Source: AP-15 sp963747735
GTDB lineage: Bacteria; Pseudomonadota; Alphaproteobacteria; ATCC43930; CGMCC-115725
DNA length: 64,000 nucleotides
Direction of reading: 5' to 3'
Assembly (NCBI GenBank): GCA_963747735.1
Contig: CAVVGE010000001.1
Location: 744,001-808,000 of the forward strand
A model generated the notes under the pieces. It was not told the origin of the DNA. It did not search any database and saw only the letters and a list, made by a program, of their open reading frames with translations. The translations under genes and the position numbers were made by a program. Of the stretch, positions 33,694-42,466 are shown one piece after another. Position 1 is the first letter of the stretch. Each line of letters begins with the position of its first letter.

Positions 33694-34332
33694 ATGACCG
33701 ACACAGGCGATCCGGGCACAGGCGATCCGGGCACAGGCGATCCGGGCACAGCGGGCGCGGGCGATCCGGGCGCGGATGCCCGCGGAGCGGAGCAGGGCTG
33801 GCAGCGGGCGCGGGCGATCCTGGACGAGCTGGTCGAGGCCGCCCGCAGCGCGGCCTTGTCGATCGCCGACGAGCAGCGCCGGCAGGCGGCCGATCAGATC
33901 GCGGGCCTCGCCGGTGCGGCGCGCGCGGCGGCGCAGGCGCTCGGCGACGGCAGCAACCTGCGCAGCGCGCGCTGTGCCGCGCAGACCGCAGACACGATCG
34001 ACCGCTTTGCCGATGCGGTCCGCCAGCGCCGCTGGAACGACATCGTCGCCGACGCCGAGAGCTTTGCCCGCCGCGAACCGCGCCTCTTTACCCTGGGCGC
34101 GGCAGCCTTTGGCTATATCGCCGGCCGCATGCTGGTGTCTTCGGCCAAAACCGAGGCCACCCGCGCGGCGCCAGCGACGATTGCCCGCCAAACCGAGGCG
34201 GTCGTCGCGGCGGTGTCGAGCAGCGCCGGCAACGGCGAGCTCGCCGGCAAAGCACCGGGCGGCGCGGGCCGCCATGAGATACCCGGGCACGAGATACCCG
34301 GGCATGAGATACCCGGGCACGAGATCGGTTGA
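33694..34332 (+). CDS. Hypothetical protein with tandem-repeat ends, first of a membrane-stress cluster
   Basis: 212 aa. The N-terminus is TGDPG repeated (15-bp DNA repeats) and the C-terminus is HEIPG repeated (15-bp DNA repeats). The middle is Ala-rich and helical (ARAILDELVEAARSAALSIA) with a short hydrophobic stretch, LFTLGAAAFGYIAGRMLV. No named domain. Its stop overlaps the start of the holin-X gene. Genes of this layout (Ala-rich protein, holin-X protein, DUF3618-like protein) are common in alphaproteobacteria and tentatively linked with envelope or stationary-phase stress. Confidence 0.75.
   Translation: MTDTGDPGTGDPGTGDPGTAGAGDPGADARGAEQGWQRARAILDELVEAARSAALSIADEQRRQAADQIAGLAGAARAAAQALGDGSNLRSARCAAQTADTIDRFADAVRQRRWNDIVADAESFARREPRLFTLGAAAFGYIAGRMLVSSAKTEATRAAPATIARQTEAVVAAVSSSAGNGELAGKAPGGAGRHEIPGHEIPGHEIPGHEIG
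33703..33747 (+). repeat. 15-bp tandem repeat ACAGGCGATCCGGGC, three copies
   Basis: Three perfect copies starting nine bases after the start codon, plus a degenerate fourth; in frame, encoding TGDPG. Confidence 0.9.
34273..34320 (+). repeat. 15-bp tandem repeat CAYGAGATACCCGGG, three copies plus part
   Basis: Copies alternate CAT and CAC at the third base and encode HEIPG, ending four codons before the stop. The alternation suggests duplication of a two-unit block. Confidence 0.9.
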
Positions 34333-34760
34333 TGGACCAGGACCGGTTTACCGCCGCGGATTTGGGCGACGGCCGGCGTGCGGCCGACCGCTCGGTCGCA
34401 GCGCTGCTGGCGGCGCTGGCCGAGGAGACGGGCGCGCTGATCCGGCAGGAGCTGGCGCTCTTCAAGGCCGAGCTCAGCGAGAAGCTCGGGCGCCTCGGTG
34501 TCGGCGGAGCGGCGCTGGCGATCGGCGGCGTTCTCGCTTTCAGCGGCTGGCTCGCCCTCCTCGCCGCCGCCATCCTCGGCTTGGCGACGGTGCTCGCACC
34601 CTGGCTCGCCGCGCTGATCATCGGCGGGGTGCTGGTGCTGGCGGGATCGGCGGTCCTCTATTTTGGCAAGACCCGCCTTAACAGTCGGGCGCTGGTGCCG
34701 CGGCGGACCCTGCGCTCGCTCGGGAAGGACGAAGCATGGGTCAAGGACCAGCTGCCATGA
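34332..34760 (+). CDS. Phage-holin-superfamily (holin-X) membrane protein
   Basis: 142 aa PF07332-type protein. An N-terminal amphipathic region (LAALAEETGALIRQELALFK) is followed by two membrane helices (GVLAFSGWLALLAAAILGLA and LAALIIGGVLVLAGSAVLY). Not part of a prophage here. The family accompanies DUF883/DUF3618-type proteins. ATG at 34332 overlaps the preceding stop by one base. The stop codon lies in a 15-bp tandem repeat. Confidence 0.82.
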   Translation: MDQDRFTAADLGDGRRAADRSVAALLAALAEETGALIRQELALFKAELSEKLGRLGVGGAALAIGGVLAFSGWLALLAAAILGLATVLAPWLAALIIGGVLVLAGSAVLYFGKTRLNSRALVPRRTLRSLGKDEAWVKDQLP

Positions 34761-34800
34761 ACGCGCTGCCCATGAACGCGCTGCCCATGAACGCATTGCC
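34756..34800 (+). repeat. 15-bp tandem repeat CATGAACGCGCTGCC, three copies
   Basis: The first copy contains the stop codon of the holin-X gene (TGA 34758-34760). The repeat also creates three spurious ATGs in frame with the next gene, but GGAGG at 34801-34805 places its true start at 34814. Confidence 0.9.
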
Positions 34801-34813
34801 GGAGGAAGCTCGG

Positions 34814-35332
34814 ATGAACGATACGGATAGAGAGCCCGCCACCGGGCTCGGCGCGGCGCTGCGGGCAAGCCCGATCGCCCTCGCCCTGATCGGTGCCGGC
34901 GCCTTGTGGCTCGTCGCCGAAAATACCGGCCTCCTGCGGCGCCGCAATGGGCAGCTCAAAGGGAGCGGCTGGACGGAGAAGGCCGGCGAAGCGGCCCAAG
35001 GCGCCTGGAACACGTTGCACAGCGGCGGCGATGCGGTGCTGGAGCGGGCCGGCCATTATCTCGAAGAAGCCGAGACGGCCGGCGGGCGGGTCAAGCGCGC
35101 CGGCGCCGGGCTGGTCGAGCGCATCGAGGGCGATCCTTTGACCGCCGGCCTGATCGGGCTCGCCTGCGGCGCCGTCGCCGCTTTCGTGCTGCCCGCGACC
35201 AAAGGCGAGCGAAAGCTCGCCGCCGACGCCCGCGACAGCCTGTGGGAAAAGGCCGAAGAGCTCGGGCGCGAGGCCGCCGATTGCATGCGCACGATGGCCG
35301 ATCGCCCGCCTGCGGCGCGGACGATGGGCTAA
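34814..35332 (+). CDS. DUF3618-like membrane-anchored hypothetical protein
   Basis: 172 aa. Two hydrophobic stretches (SPIALALIGAGALWLVAENT and LTAGLIGLACGAVAAFVLP) separate long amphipathic helices (WTEKAGEAAQGAWNTLHSGG). It resembles the C-terminal part of DUF3618/nutrient-deprivation-induced proteins, though weakly. It closes the three-gene cluster. Start chosen for the GGAGGAAGC nine bases before the ATG. Its stop lies in an 18-bp tandem repeat. Confidence 0.72.
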   Translation: MNDTDREPATGLGAALRASPIALALIGAGALWLVAENTGLLRRRNGQLKGSGWTEKAGEAAQGAWNTLHSGGDAVLERAGHYLEEAETAGGRVKRAGAGLVERIEGDPLTAGLIGLACGAVAAFVLPATKGERKLAADARDSLWEKAEELGREAADCMRTMADRPPAARTMG

Positions 35333-35375
35333 TTTGGCGGGCCGGGCTAATTTGGCGGGCCGGGCAATTTTGGCG
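35327..35375 (+). repeat. 18-bp tandem repeat GGCTAATTTGGCGGGCCG
   Basis: Two perfect copies and a diverged third. The first contains the TAA stop (35330-35332) of the preceding gene. Confidence 0.9.
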
Positions 35376-35453
35376 CGCACGGTTAGCGCGCGCTTTGCCT
35401 GCGCCGCCCCGCCGGGCATAGTCGTTGTTCACAAATTACAGAAGGAGCGCGTT

Positions 35454-35924
35454 ATGAGTGGCTCGATCGGCGCGCGCGCCGGAATCGTCGGGGTGGCTTT
35501 GCTGTTCTTGGGTGCGGCGGGTAAAGCAGAGGCGCAGATGCCGCCGAGCGAAGCCGCGGCCGTCAATGCGTGCCTCTGCCTGCAGCAGGGGCTCGCGGCA
35601 TTGTCCTCGGACATGAACGCCAGGACCCAGGCGCTCGCCGCGGTCCGCCAGCATCTCGCCGATCTCGACAGCCAGCTGTCGCAAGCCCGGCCGAATGTCC
35701 AGGTCAACAACCCCGATTCGGTCGCCCAGTACAAGGCATTGCTCGACACGCGCGACGCCGCCTACAAGCAATCGATCGGCCCGGTCGTTTCGCAAGCCGA
35801 CCAGGCGGTCGCGCGCTACAACGCGAATGTCAACCAGTACAACCAGAACTGTGCCAACCACCCGTTCGACGCGGCGATGATGGCCGAGATGCAGGCGCAC
35901 CTGTCCTGCCCGCCACTGCAATAA
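35454..35924 (+). CDS. Secreted four-cysteine hypothetical protein
   Basis: 156 aa with signal peptide (IVGVALLFLGAAGKAEA-QM). The mature part is a predicted helical hairpin (LSSDMNARTQALAAVRQHLA, KALLDTRDAAYKQSIGPVVS) framed by two Cys pairs, ACLCLQQ near the start and NQNCANHP / LSCPP near the end, suggesting disulfide staples. The pattern looks conserved, but I know no function. AGAAGGAG precedes the ATG at 35454. Its stop codon is inside a tandem repeat. Confidence 0.75.
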   Translation: MSGSIGARAGIVGVALLFLGAAGKAEAQMPPSEAAAVNACLCLQQGLAALSSDMNARTQALAAVRQHLADLDSQLSQARPNVQVNNPDSVAQYKALLDTRDAAYKQSIGPVVSQADQAVARYNANVNQYNQNCANHPFDAAMMAEMQAHLSCPPLQ

Positions 35925-35957
35925 ACCCCACTGCAATAAATCCGCCACTGCAACAGA
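35913..35957 (+). repeat. CCACTGCAATAAA repeats across a stop codon
   Basis: Copies at 35913, 35928 and (diverged) 35945. The first contains the TAA stop of the secreted-protein gene; the third runs into the hisI stop from the other side. Confidence 0.85.
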
Positions 35958-36362
35958 TCAGCCGCCACCCTCCGGGTAGAGCGCTCCCGGGGCGATTTGC
36001 GGCGCGGCGATCGTGGCCCAGGCGCGGTCGCGCCACGCCCGGAAAAAGCAGCTGCGCCGACCGGTGTGGCAGGCCACGCCCTGCTGCTCGACGAGGAGCA
36101 GGAGGGCGTCGCCGTCGCAATCGAGGCGCAGCTCGCGCAGCAGCTGCACCTGCCCCGAGGTTTCGCCTTTGCGCCACAGCCGGTTGCGCGAGCGCGACCA
36201 ATAGCAGGCACGGCCCTCTGCAAGGCTCGCCCGCACCGCCTCGCGGTTCATCCAAGCCAGCATCAGCACCTCGCCGCTGTCGTGCTGCTGGGCGATTGCC
36301 GGCACCAGCCCGTCGGGCCCGAACCAAATCAGCGCCAGCGCGTCGTCGATCGGATCCGCCAC
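35958..36362 (-). CDS. hisI: Phosphoribosyl-AMP cyclohydrolase
   Basis: 134 aa, the monofunctional HisI opening the adenine ring in histidine synthesis. Motifs present are AIAQQHDSGEVLMLAWMN, ACYWSRSRNRLWRKGETSG and the metal site ELRLDCDGDALLLLVEQQG with the ACHTGRRSCFF end (Cys and Asp ligands). Starts with GTG; I use the one at 36362 because AGGAGG sits five bases before it, whereas the GTG at 36368 directly abuts that site. Confidence 0.95.
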   Translation of the reverse strand: MADPIDDALALIWFGPDGLVPAIAQQHDSGEVLMLAWMNREAVRASLAEGRACYWSRSRNRLWRKGETSGQVQLLRELRLDCDGDALLLLVEQQGVACHTGRRSCFFRAWRDRAWATIAAPQIAPGALYPEGGG

Positions 36363-36452
36363 CTGCACCTCCTCTCTCCCGGTTGCCGCTGCCGATACCG
36401 CGCATTAGGGTGCCGGCGCGGCGAAAGCAATAGCGGCCGGGGCGGCTTGCGC

Positions 36453-37197
36453 TTGGACGACTGGATCATCGAGACGCGCGGCCTCGGCAAAGTGTTTCGC
36501 GGCTTTACCGCGGTCGAGGGGCTCGACCTCAAAATCGGGCGCGGCACGATCCACGCGCTGATCGGGCCAAACGGCGCCGGCAAGACCACGGTCTTCAACC
36601 TTCTGACCAAGTTCCTCGAACCCTCGGCCGGCCGGATCTTCTTCAACGGCCGCGACATAACCCTCCTGCGTCCGGCCGAGATCGCGCGGCGCGGCATCGG
36701 CCGCTCGTTCCAGATATCGGCGGTGTTCCCGCATCTCCCGGCGCGCGACAATGTCCGCATCGCCTTGCAGCGCAAGCTCGGCGGCTCGTTCCATTTCTGG
36801 CGTTCGGGCCGGGTCCTCGGCCGGCTTGCGGCCCGCGCCGACGCGCTGCTCGAGGCGGTGGGTCTCGCCGGGCTCGGCGATGTTGCGGCGAGCGAGCTCT
36901 CCTACGGCCGCAAGCGGGCGCTCGAAATTGCCACCACCTTGGCGCTCGATCCCGAGCTCCTGCTGCTCGACGAGCCGATGTCGGGGCTTGGCCGCGAGGA
37001 CATCCTGCGCATCTCGGCGCTGATCCGCCGGGTCGCGGCCGACCGCACCATTCTGATGGTCGAGCACAACCTCTCGGTCGTCGCCGATCTGTCGCACCGG
37101 ATCACCGTCCTCGCCCGCGGCCAGATCCTCGCCGAGGGCGACTACGCCACGCTCGCCACCCTCCCCGCAGTGGTCGAAGCCTATATGGGCACCGGCG

Positions 37198-37205
<8 letters not shown>
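36453..37205 (+). CDS. livG: Branched-chain amino acid-type ABC importer ATPase LivG
   Basis: 250 aa ATPase. Walker A GPNGAGKTT (~35-43), signature-region ASELSYGRKRALEIA, Walker B ELLLLDEPMSGLG, H-loop MVEHNLSVV. LivG-type marks are RRGIGRSFQISAVFPHLPAR and the C-terminal YMGTG. Begins with TTG (36453, or 36447). The stop overlaps the livF start by eight bases. Operon order: livG-livF-receptor-livH-livM. Confidence 0.93.
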
Positions 37206-37908
<703 letters not shown>

Positions 37909-37938
37909 GCGAGCGCAATTCCGCGAAAGGACATCCCC

Positions 37939-39144
37939 TTGAAGACCGCCTTTGGATTTGTCCTGGCCGCCCTTCTGGCGCTCGCCGCGCCGGCTTTCGC
38001 CCAGATCTCGGGCGACGTCGTCAAGATCGGCGTGCTGACCGACATGTCGAGCCTGTATGCCGATCTCGCCGGGCCGGGCTCGGTCGCGGCGGCGCAGATG
38101 GCGATCGCCGATTTCGGCGGCACCGTCGCCGGCAAAAAGATCGAGCTGGTCAGCGCCGACCACCAGAACAAGCCCGATATCGGCTCGGCGATCGCGCGCC
38201 GCTGGTTCGACAATGACGGCGTCGACATGATCGCCGACGTGCCGACCTCGAGTGTGGCGCTCGCGGTGCAAGAGGTCGCCCGCACCCGCAAAAAGGCGCT
38301 GCTGATCTCGGGCGCCGCCGCCTCCGACCTGACCGGCAAGGCGTGCTCGCCGACCACCGTGCACTGGACCTACGACACCGTGGCGCTGGCCAACGGCACC
38401 GGTGCGGCGGTCGTCAAATCCGGCGGCAAGACCTGGTTCTTTATCACCGCCGATTACGCGTTCGGCCACGCGCTCGAACGCGACACGACGCGCGTCGTCG
38501 AGGCGAATGGCGGCAAGGTCGTGGGCCATGTCAACGTGCCGCTCAACACCGCCGATTTCTCATCCTTCCTGCTCCAGGCGCAAGGGTCGAAGGCGCAGAT
38601 CATCGGCCTCGCCAATGCCGGCGGGGACACGATCAACTCGATCAAGCAGGCGGCCGAGTTCGGCATCGTCGCCGCTGGCCAGAAGCTGGCGGGCCTCCTC
38701 GTCTTTATCACCGACGTCAACAGCCTGGGGCTCAAGACCGCGCAAGGCCTGCAACTGACCGAGTCCTTCTACTGGGACCAGAACGATGCGACGCGCGCGT
38801 GGTCGCAGCGCTTTTTCGGCAAGATGAAACGCCAGCCGACGATGGTCCAGGCCGGGGTCTATGGCGCCGTCACCGATTACCTGGACGCGATCAAAGCGAC
38901 CGGCAGCGACGACGGCCCGACCGCGATCGATTGGATGAAGGCGCACCCGGTCAACGACTTTATGACCAAAAACGGCAAGATCCGGCCCGACGGCACCTTG
39001 GTCCGCGACATGTACCTGTTCGAGGTCAAGAAGCCTTCGGAATCGAAAGGCCCGTGGGATTACTACAAGCAGATCGCAGTCATCCCCGGCGACGAAGCCT
39101 TCAAGCTCCCCGGCCCGAGCCAGTGTCCGCTCGATAAGGGATGA
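37939..39144 (+). CDS. Periplasmic receptor of the Liv-type importer
   Basis: 401 aa Peripla_BP_6 protein. Signal peptide FGFVLAALLALAAPAFAQ, then DVVKIGVLTDMSSLYADLAG and ARTRKKALLISGAAASDLTG. Starts with TTG at 37939 after AAAGGA. Close relatives in alphaproteobacteria are often annotated as permeases but are receptors; ligands include aromatic acids and other carboxylates, so the substrate need not be an amino acid. Confidence 0.92.
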   Translation: MKTAFGFVLAALLALAAPAFAQISGDVVKIGVLTDMSSLYADLAGPGSVAAAQMAIADFGGTVAGKKIELVSADHQNKPDIGSAIARRWFDNDGVDMIADVPTSSVALAVQEVARTRKKALLISGAAASDLTGKACSPTTVHWTYDTVALANGTGAAVVKSGGKTWFFITADYAFGHALERDTTRVVEANGGKVVGHVNVPLNTADFSSFLLQAQGSKAQIIGLANAGGDTINSIKQAAEFGIVAAGQKLAGLLVFITDVNSLGLKTAQGLQLTESFYWDQNDATRAWSQRFFGKMKRQPTMVQAGVYGAVTDYLDAIKATGSDDGPTAIDWMKAHPVNDFMTKNGKIRPDGTLVRDMYLFEVKKPSESKGPWDYYKQIAVIPGDEAFKLPGPSQCPLDKG

Positions 39145-39180
39145 CGACCCGGCTTCTCACTTGGCGCCCGAGCCGGGGCT

Positions 39181-39199
39181 GGCCGGAAATTGTCCGGCC
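39181..39199 (+). terminator. GGCCGG..CCGGCC hairpin between receptor and permease genes
   Basis: Six-bp perfect stem, AAATTGT loop, 37 bp after the receptor stop and 42 bp before livH. No T run. Probably attenuates or protects the abundant receptor transcript from the permease part. Confidence 0.45.
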
Positions 39200-39241
39200 G
39201 AGGCGAAATAAGCTCAAAACCCGGTAAGCCGCCGACCCAAA

Positions 39242-40138
39242 ATGCTCGCGTCGATCCACCTCGCCATGCCGCCGGCGCCGGCGCTGTTCGCGCAGCTGCT
39301 GGTCGGGCTGATCAACGGTGCGTTTTACGCGCTGCTGAGCCTCGGGCTCGCGGTGATTTTCGGCCTGTTGAACATCATCAACTTTGCCCATGGCGCGCAA
39401 TACATGCTGGGCGCGTTCGGCGCCTGGTTTTTGCTGAGCGCGCTGGGGCTCGGCTATTGGCCGGCGCTGGTGCTGGCGCCGCTCGCCGTCGGGGGGCTGG
39501 GCATTGCGATCGAGCGCACCCTGCTGCGCCGCATCCGTGAGCTCGACCATCTCTACGGCCTGCTGCTGACCTTTGGCTTGGCGCTGGTCATCGAGGGTGT
39601 CTTTCGCCAGCGCTACGGCTCCTCGGGCCTGCCCTACGACATACCGCCCTCGCTCGCCGGCGGCAGCAATCTCGGCTTTATGTTTCTGCCGACCTATCGC
39701 GCCTGGGTGATCCTCGCCTCTCTGGCGATCTGTCTCGCAACCTGGTTCGCGATCGAGCGGACCCGGCTCGGCGCCTATCTGCGCGCGGCGACCGAGAACC
39801 CGCAGCTCACCCAGGCCTTTGGCATCGACGTGCCGCGCCTGGTGACGTTGACCTACGGCGCCGGTGCGGCTCTGGCCGCCCTCGCCGGGGTCATGGCGGC
39901 GCCGATCTACCAGGTGAGCCCGCTGATGGGCCGCAACATCATCATCACGGTCTTTGCCGTCGTCGTGATCGGCGGCCTGGGCTCGATCCTCGGCGCGATT
40001 GTCGCCGGCTTCGCCCTCGGCCTCGTCGAGGGATTGACCAAGGTGTTCTGGCCCGAGGCGTCGAGCACCGTGATCTTTGTCATCATGGCGCTCGTTCTCC
40101 TGGTCAAGCCAGCCGGCCTGTTCGGCCGGCAGCGCTGA
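39242..40138 (+). CDS. livH: ABC importer permease LivH
   Basis: 298 aa with about eight membrane helices. LivH features are LLVGLINGAFYALLSLGLAV, IINFAHGAQYMLGAF and the ATPase-coupling loop RAATENPQLTQAFGIDV. Ends in VKPAGLFGRQR. Followed by livM after one base. Confidence 0.95.
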   Translation: MLASIHLAMPPAPALFAQLLVGLINGAFYALLSLGLAVIFGLLNIINFAHGAQYMLGAFGAWFLLSALGLGYWPALVLAPLAVGGLGIAIERTLLRRIRELDHLYGLLLTFGLALVIEGVFRQRYGSSGLPYDIPPSLAGGSNLGFMFLPTYRAWVILASLAICLATWFAIERTRLGAYLRAATENPQLTQAFGIDVPRLVTLTYGAGAALAALAGVMAAPIYQVSPLMGRNIIITVFAVVVIGGLGSILGAIVAGFALGLVEGLTKVFWPEASSTVIFVIMALVLLVKPAGLFGRQR

Positions 40139-40139
40139 G

Positions 40140-41087
40140 ATGGCGACATTCGACCGCCGGCGGCGCCAGATTGTGACGGCGGCGCTGCTGGTCTTGGCGA
40201 TTGCCGCGCCGTTCGTGCTCTATCCGGTGCTCCTGATGGAGGCGCTGTGCTTCGCCTTGTTCGCCGCCGCCTTCAATCTGCTGCTCGGCTATGCCGGGTT
40301 GCTGTCGTTCGGCCATGCCGCATTTTTCGGCGGTGCGGCTTATGTCGCCGCCTATGCCGTCAAGGCGTGGGGCCTGCCGCCCGAAGCCGGCATCGCCGCC
40401 GGTGTCGCCGCCGCCGCGTTGCTCGGCGCCGGGTTCGGCTGGCTCGCCATCCGCCGCCAGGGCATCTATTTCGCGATGATCACCTTGGCGCTGGCCCAGA
40501 TGGTCTATTTCGCCGCGCTCGAAGCCCCGTTCACCGGCGGCGAGGACGGCATCCAGGCGGTGCCGCGCGGCCGGCTTCTCGGCCTCGTCGATCTCGGCGG
40601 CACCTTGACGATGTATTATTTCGTGCTGGCGATGTTCCTCATCGGCCTTGCGATCATCGTCCGCACGATAAATTCGCCGTTCGGGCAGGTGCTGAAGGCG
40701 ATCCGCGAAAACGAGCCGCGCGCGGTCTCGCTCGGCTATGACGCCGAGCGCTACAAGCTCCTCGCTTTTATCCTGTCGGCGGCGCTGTCGGGCCTCGCCG
40801 GATCGGTCAAGGCGCTCGTCTTCCAGCTGGCCTCGCTGACCGATGTGCAATGGGAGATGTCGGGCGCGGTGGTGCTGATGACCCTGGTCGGCGGGCTCGG
40901 CACCGTGACCGGGCCGATTGTCGGCGCCTTTATCGTGGTCGCGATGGAGCATTACTTTGCCAGCCTCGGCTCCTGGGTCACCGTCATGCAGGGCCTGATA
41001 TTTGTTTTTTGCGTCCTCGCCTTCCGCCGCGGCGTCGTCGGCACGGTTGCCGCGATCCTCGCCCCTCGCAACGCGGCCGGGGGATGA
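40140..41087 (+). CDS. livM: ABC importer permease LivM
   Basis: 315 aa with about nine membrane helices. LivM features are AFNLLLGYAGLLSFGHAAFF, GIYFAMITLALAQMVYF and the coupling loop LKAIRENEPRAVSLGYD. The ATG at 40140 lies one base after the livH stop. Last gene of the importer operon. Confidence 0.95.
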   Translation: MATFDRRRRQIVTAALLVLAIAAPFVLYPVLLMEALCFALFAAAFNLLLGYAGLLSFGHAAFFGGAAYVAAYAVKAWGLPPEAGIAAGVAAAALLGAGFGWLAIRRQGIYFAMITLALAQMVYFAALEAPFTGGEDGIQAVPRGRLLGLVDLGGTLTMYYFVLAMFLIGLAIIVRTINSPFGQVLKAIRENEPRAVSLGYDAERYKLLAFILSAALSGLAGSVKALVFQLASLTDVQWEMSGAVVLMTLVGGLGTVTGPIVGAFIVVAMEHYFASLGSWVTVMQGLIFVFCVLAFRRGVVGTVAAILAPRNAAGG

Positions 41088-41109
41088 CGGCAAAGACCCC
41101 AATCATCCG

Positions 41110-41253
41110 CTGTCGGAAAATTTTACAGCCGCGGCCGAGCGCCCGCCGCGTTCAAAAACCGGGCCAGCGCCATAGGGTTCGGCGGAAAATTAACCAAGCT
41201 GGCGCGCTGCCTGCCTGGCTCCAGCGCCGGCCTGCTGTCGGAAAATCTGACAC
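41110..41253 (+). promoter_or_regulatory. Orphan cluster of TGTCGGAA-type activator sites with sigma-54-like element
   Basis: Within the gene-free 260 bp 41088-41347 the motif seen ahead of the PEP-CTERM gene occurs at 41110-41128 (CTGTCGGAAAATTTTACAG), 41178-41196 (TTCGGCGGAAAATTAACCA) and 41235-41253 (CTGTCGGAAAATCTGACAC). A GG-N10-GC element, CTGGCGCGCTGCCTGC, is at 41199-41214. No gene starts downstream on this strand; the next coding sequence is antisense. A short open stretch at 41281-41340 (SDDDLWLYIVADAPDPSAS) may be a remnant of a lost gene. Confidence 0.55.
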
Positions 41254-41347
41254 TTATCGCAATTGGTTAGGGACGATCACGGTGACGACCGGCTCCGACG
41301 ACGATTTGTGGCTCTATATCGTTGCCGACGCGCCCGACCCGTCCGCA

Positions 41348-42382
41348 TCAGCTGCGCCAATGAAGGATGCGAGGCTCGACCGGGTTGACGAAGGGCCGGC
41401 CTTCGGCATGGGCGCGGCGGTATTCCCGCTTGAGGCGGTAATACCATTTCGCCTGGGTGTCGGCATCGTCGATCAGGGTCAAGGGCGGGTCGAAGGCGAG
41501 ACCCCGTTGCTGGCGCTCCATGATGTCGCGGTCCTGGCGCAGAAACGCCCGCACATAGGGCCGCAGCAGCGGCTTTAGCGGCCCGAGCCACGGCACGTTC
41601 CAGTAAATGCAGTGGTTGATCTCGGTGGTTTCGCCGTCGACCGGGGTCAGCGCGGTCAAATTGGCGACGAGACGGCGGCCGGCGCGGATCTGCTCGACCC
41701 TGACACTCGGCAGGCGAAAGGCGATCTCGGTTTCGGGCGCTCCGCCCAGCAGCCGATAGGCGCGCGAATTCGCCGACGGCGCGTGCCGGCTCATCGTAAA
41801 GCCCCAGGGCGAGGGCGCGAACGCCTTGGCTTTGACCTGGATCGAACGGCGCGAGCGCCACCACCAGGCATTGTGCACAAAAGGCCCGTGCGACGGGTCC
41901 ATCAGCCCGATCACGGCATGGTCGATCGCCGCGGCAAAGCGCACCCTTTCGACGAGCTGCGGCGCTGCGACCTCGAACCCGTCGAGCACCGGGATTTCGG
42001 GTGCGCCGGCAGGGTCCTCGCCAAAAAACACCCAGATGTTGCCCTGCACCTCGCGGGCCGGATAGGCGCGGGTGCGCACCCGCGCCGGAGCGAAGGCCTG
42101 GTCCGGCAGCAGCGAGGGGATCAGCGTGCACTGCCCGGCGGTGTCGAAACGCCAGCCGTGATAGCAGCACTCGACCTCACCGCCGTCGAACCGGCCGTCG
42201 CTGAGCCGCATGCCGCGATGCGGGCACAAATTGCGCAAGGCGAAAGGCGCACCGGCGGCGTCGCGGCCGATCAGCACCGGCTCGCCGAGCATGGTTTTGC
42301 CCAGCATCGCGCGCCGCCGCAGCTGCCGGCTCGGCAGGGCGTAATACCAAGCCTCGCGCAGCGGTGCCGCCGCGTCCTCCAC
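41348..42382 (-). CDS. Rieske-type aromatic-ring oxygenase alpha subunit
   Basis: About 344 aa. The Rieske [2Fe-2S] ligands C-x-H-x15-17-C-x2-H are in LCPHRGMRLSDGRF and VECCYHGWRFD. The mononuclear iron motif is in DHAVIGLMDPSHGPFVHNAW (the D/E-x3-D-x2-H-x4-H region). Similar to oxygenases with bulky or steroid-like substrates (PaO/VanA branch); substrate unknown, and no ferredoxin reductase is adjacent. No ATG fits; I use GTG at 42382 (VEDAAAPLREAWYYA). Confidence 0.85.
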   Translation of the reverse strand: MEDAAAPLREAWYYALPSRQLRRRAMLGKTMLGEPVLIGRDAAGAPFALRNLCPHRGMRLSDGRFDGGEVECCYHGWRFDTAGQCTLIPSLLPDQAFAPARVRTRAYPAREVQGNIWVFFGEDPAGAPEIPVLDGFEVAAPQLVERVRFAAAIDHAVIGLMDPSHGPFVHNAWWWRSRRSIQVKAKAFAPSPWGFTMSRHAPSANSRAYRLLGGAPETEIAFRLPSVRVEQIRAGRRLVANLTALTPVDGETTEINHCIYWNVPWLGPLKPLLRPYVRAFLRQDRDIMERQQRGLAFDPPLTLIDDADTQAKWYYRLKREYRRAHAEGRPFVNPVEPRILHWRS

Positions 42383-42466
42383 CCGCCCCCCGAAATAACT
42401 GTTGCCGCCGGGATGGCGACCGCGGGAAAGTCGCGTTTCCGGGTCGCAGAGGCAAGGGTGACGGCG

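Noticed and set aside
31500..34277. A 925-codon frame antisense to the intact PBP1 gene
   Set aside because: Same compositional artefact; the PBP on the other strand has all catalytic motifs.
34332..34760. Prophage marker (holin)
   Set aside because: The holin-X family is chromosomal in many alphaproteobacteria, and no other phage gene is nearby.
34736..34813. Extended N-terminus MNALP-MNALP-MNALP for the DUF3618-like protein
   Set aside because: These ATGs are created by the tandem repeat over the previous stop; the ribosome-binding site GGAGG lies after them.
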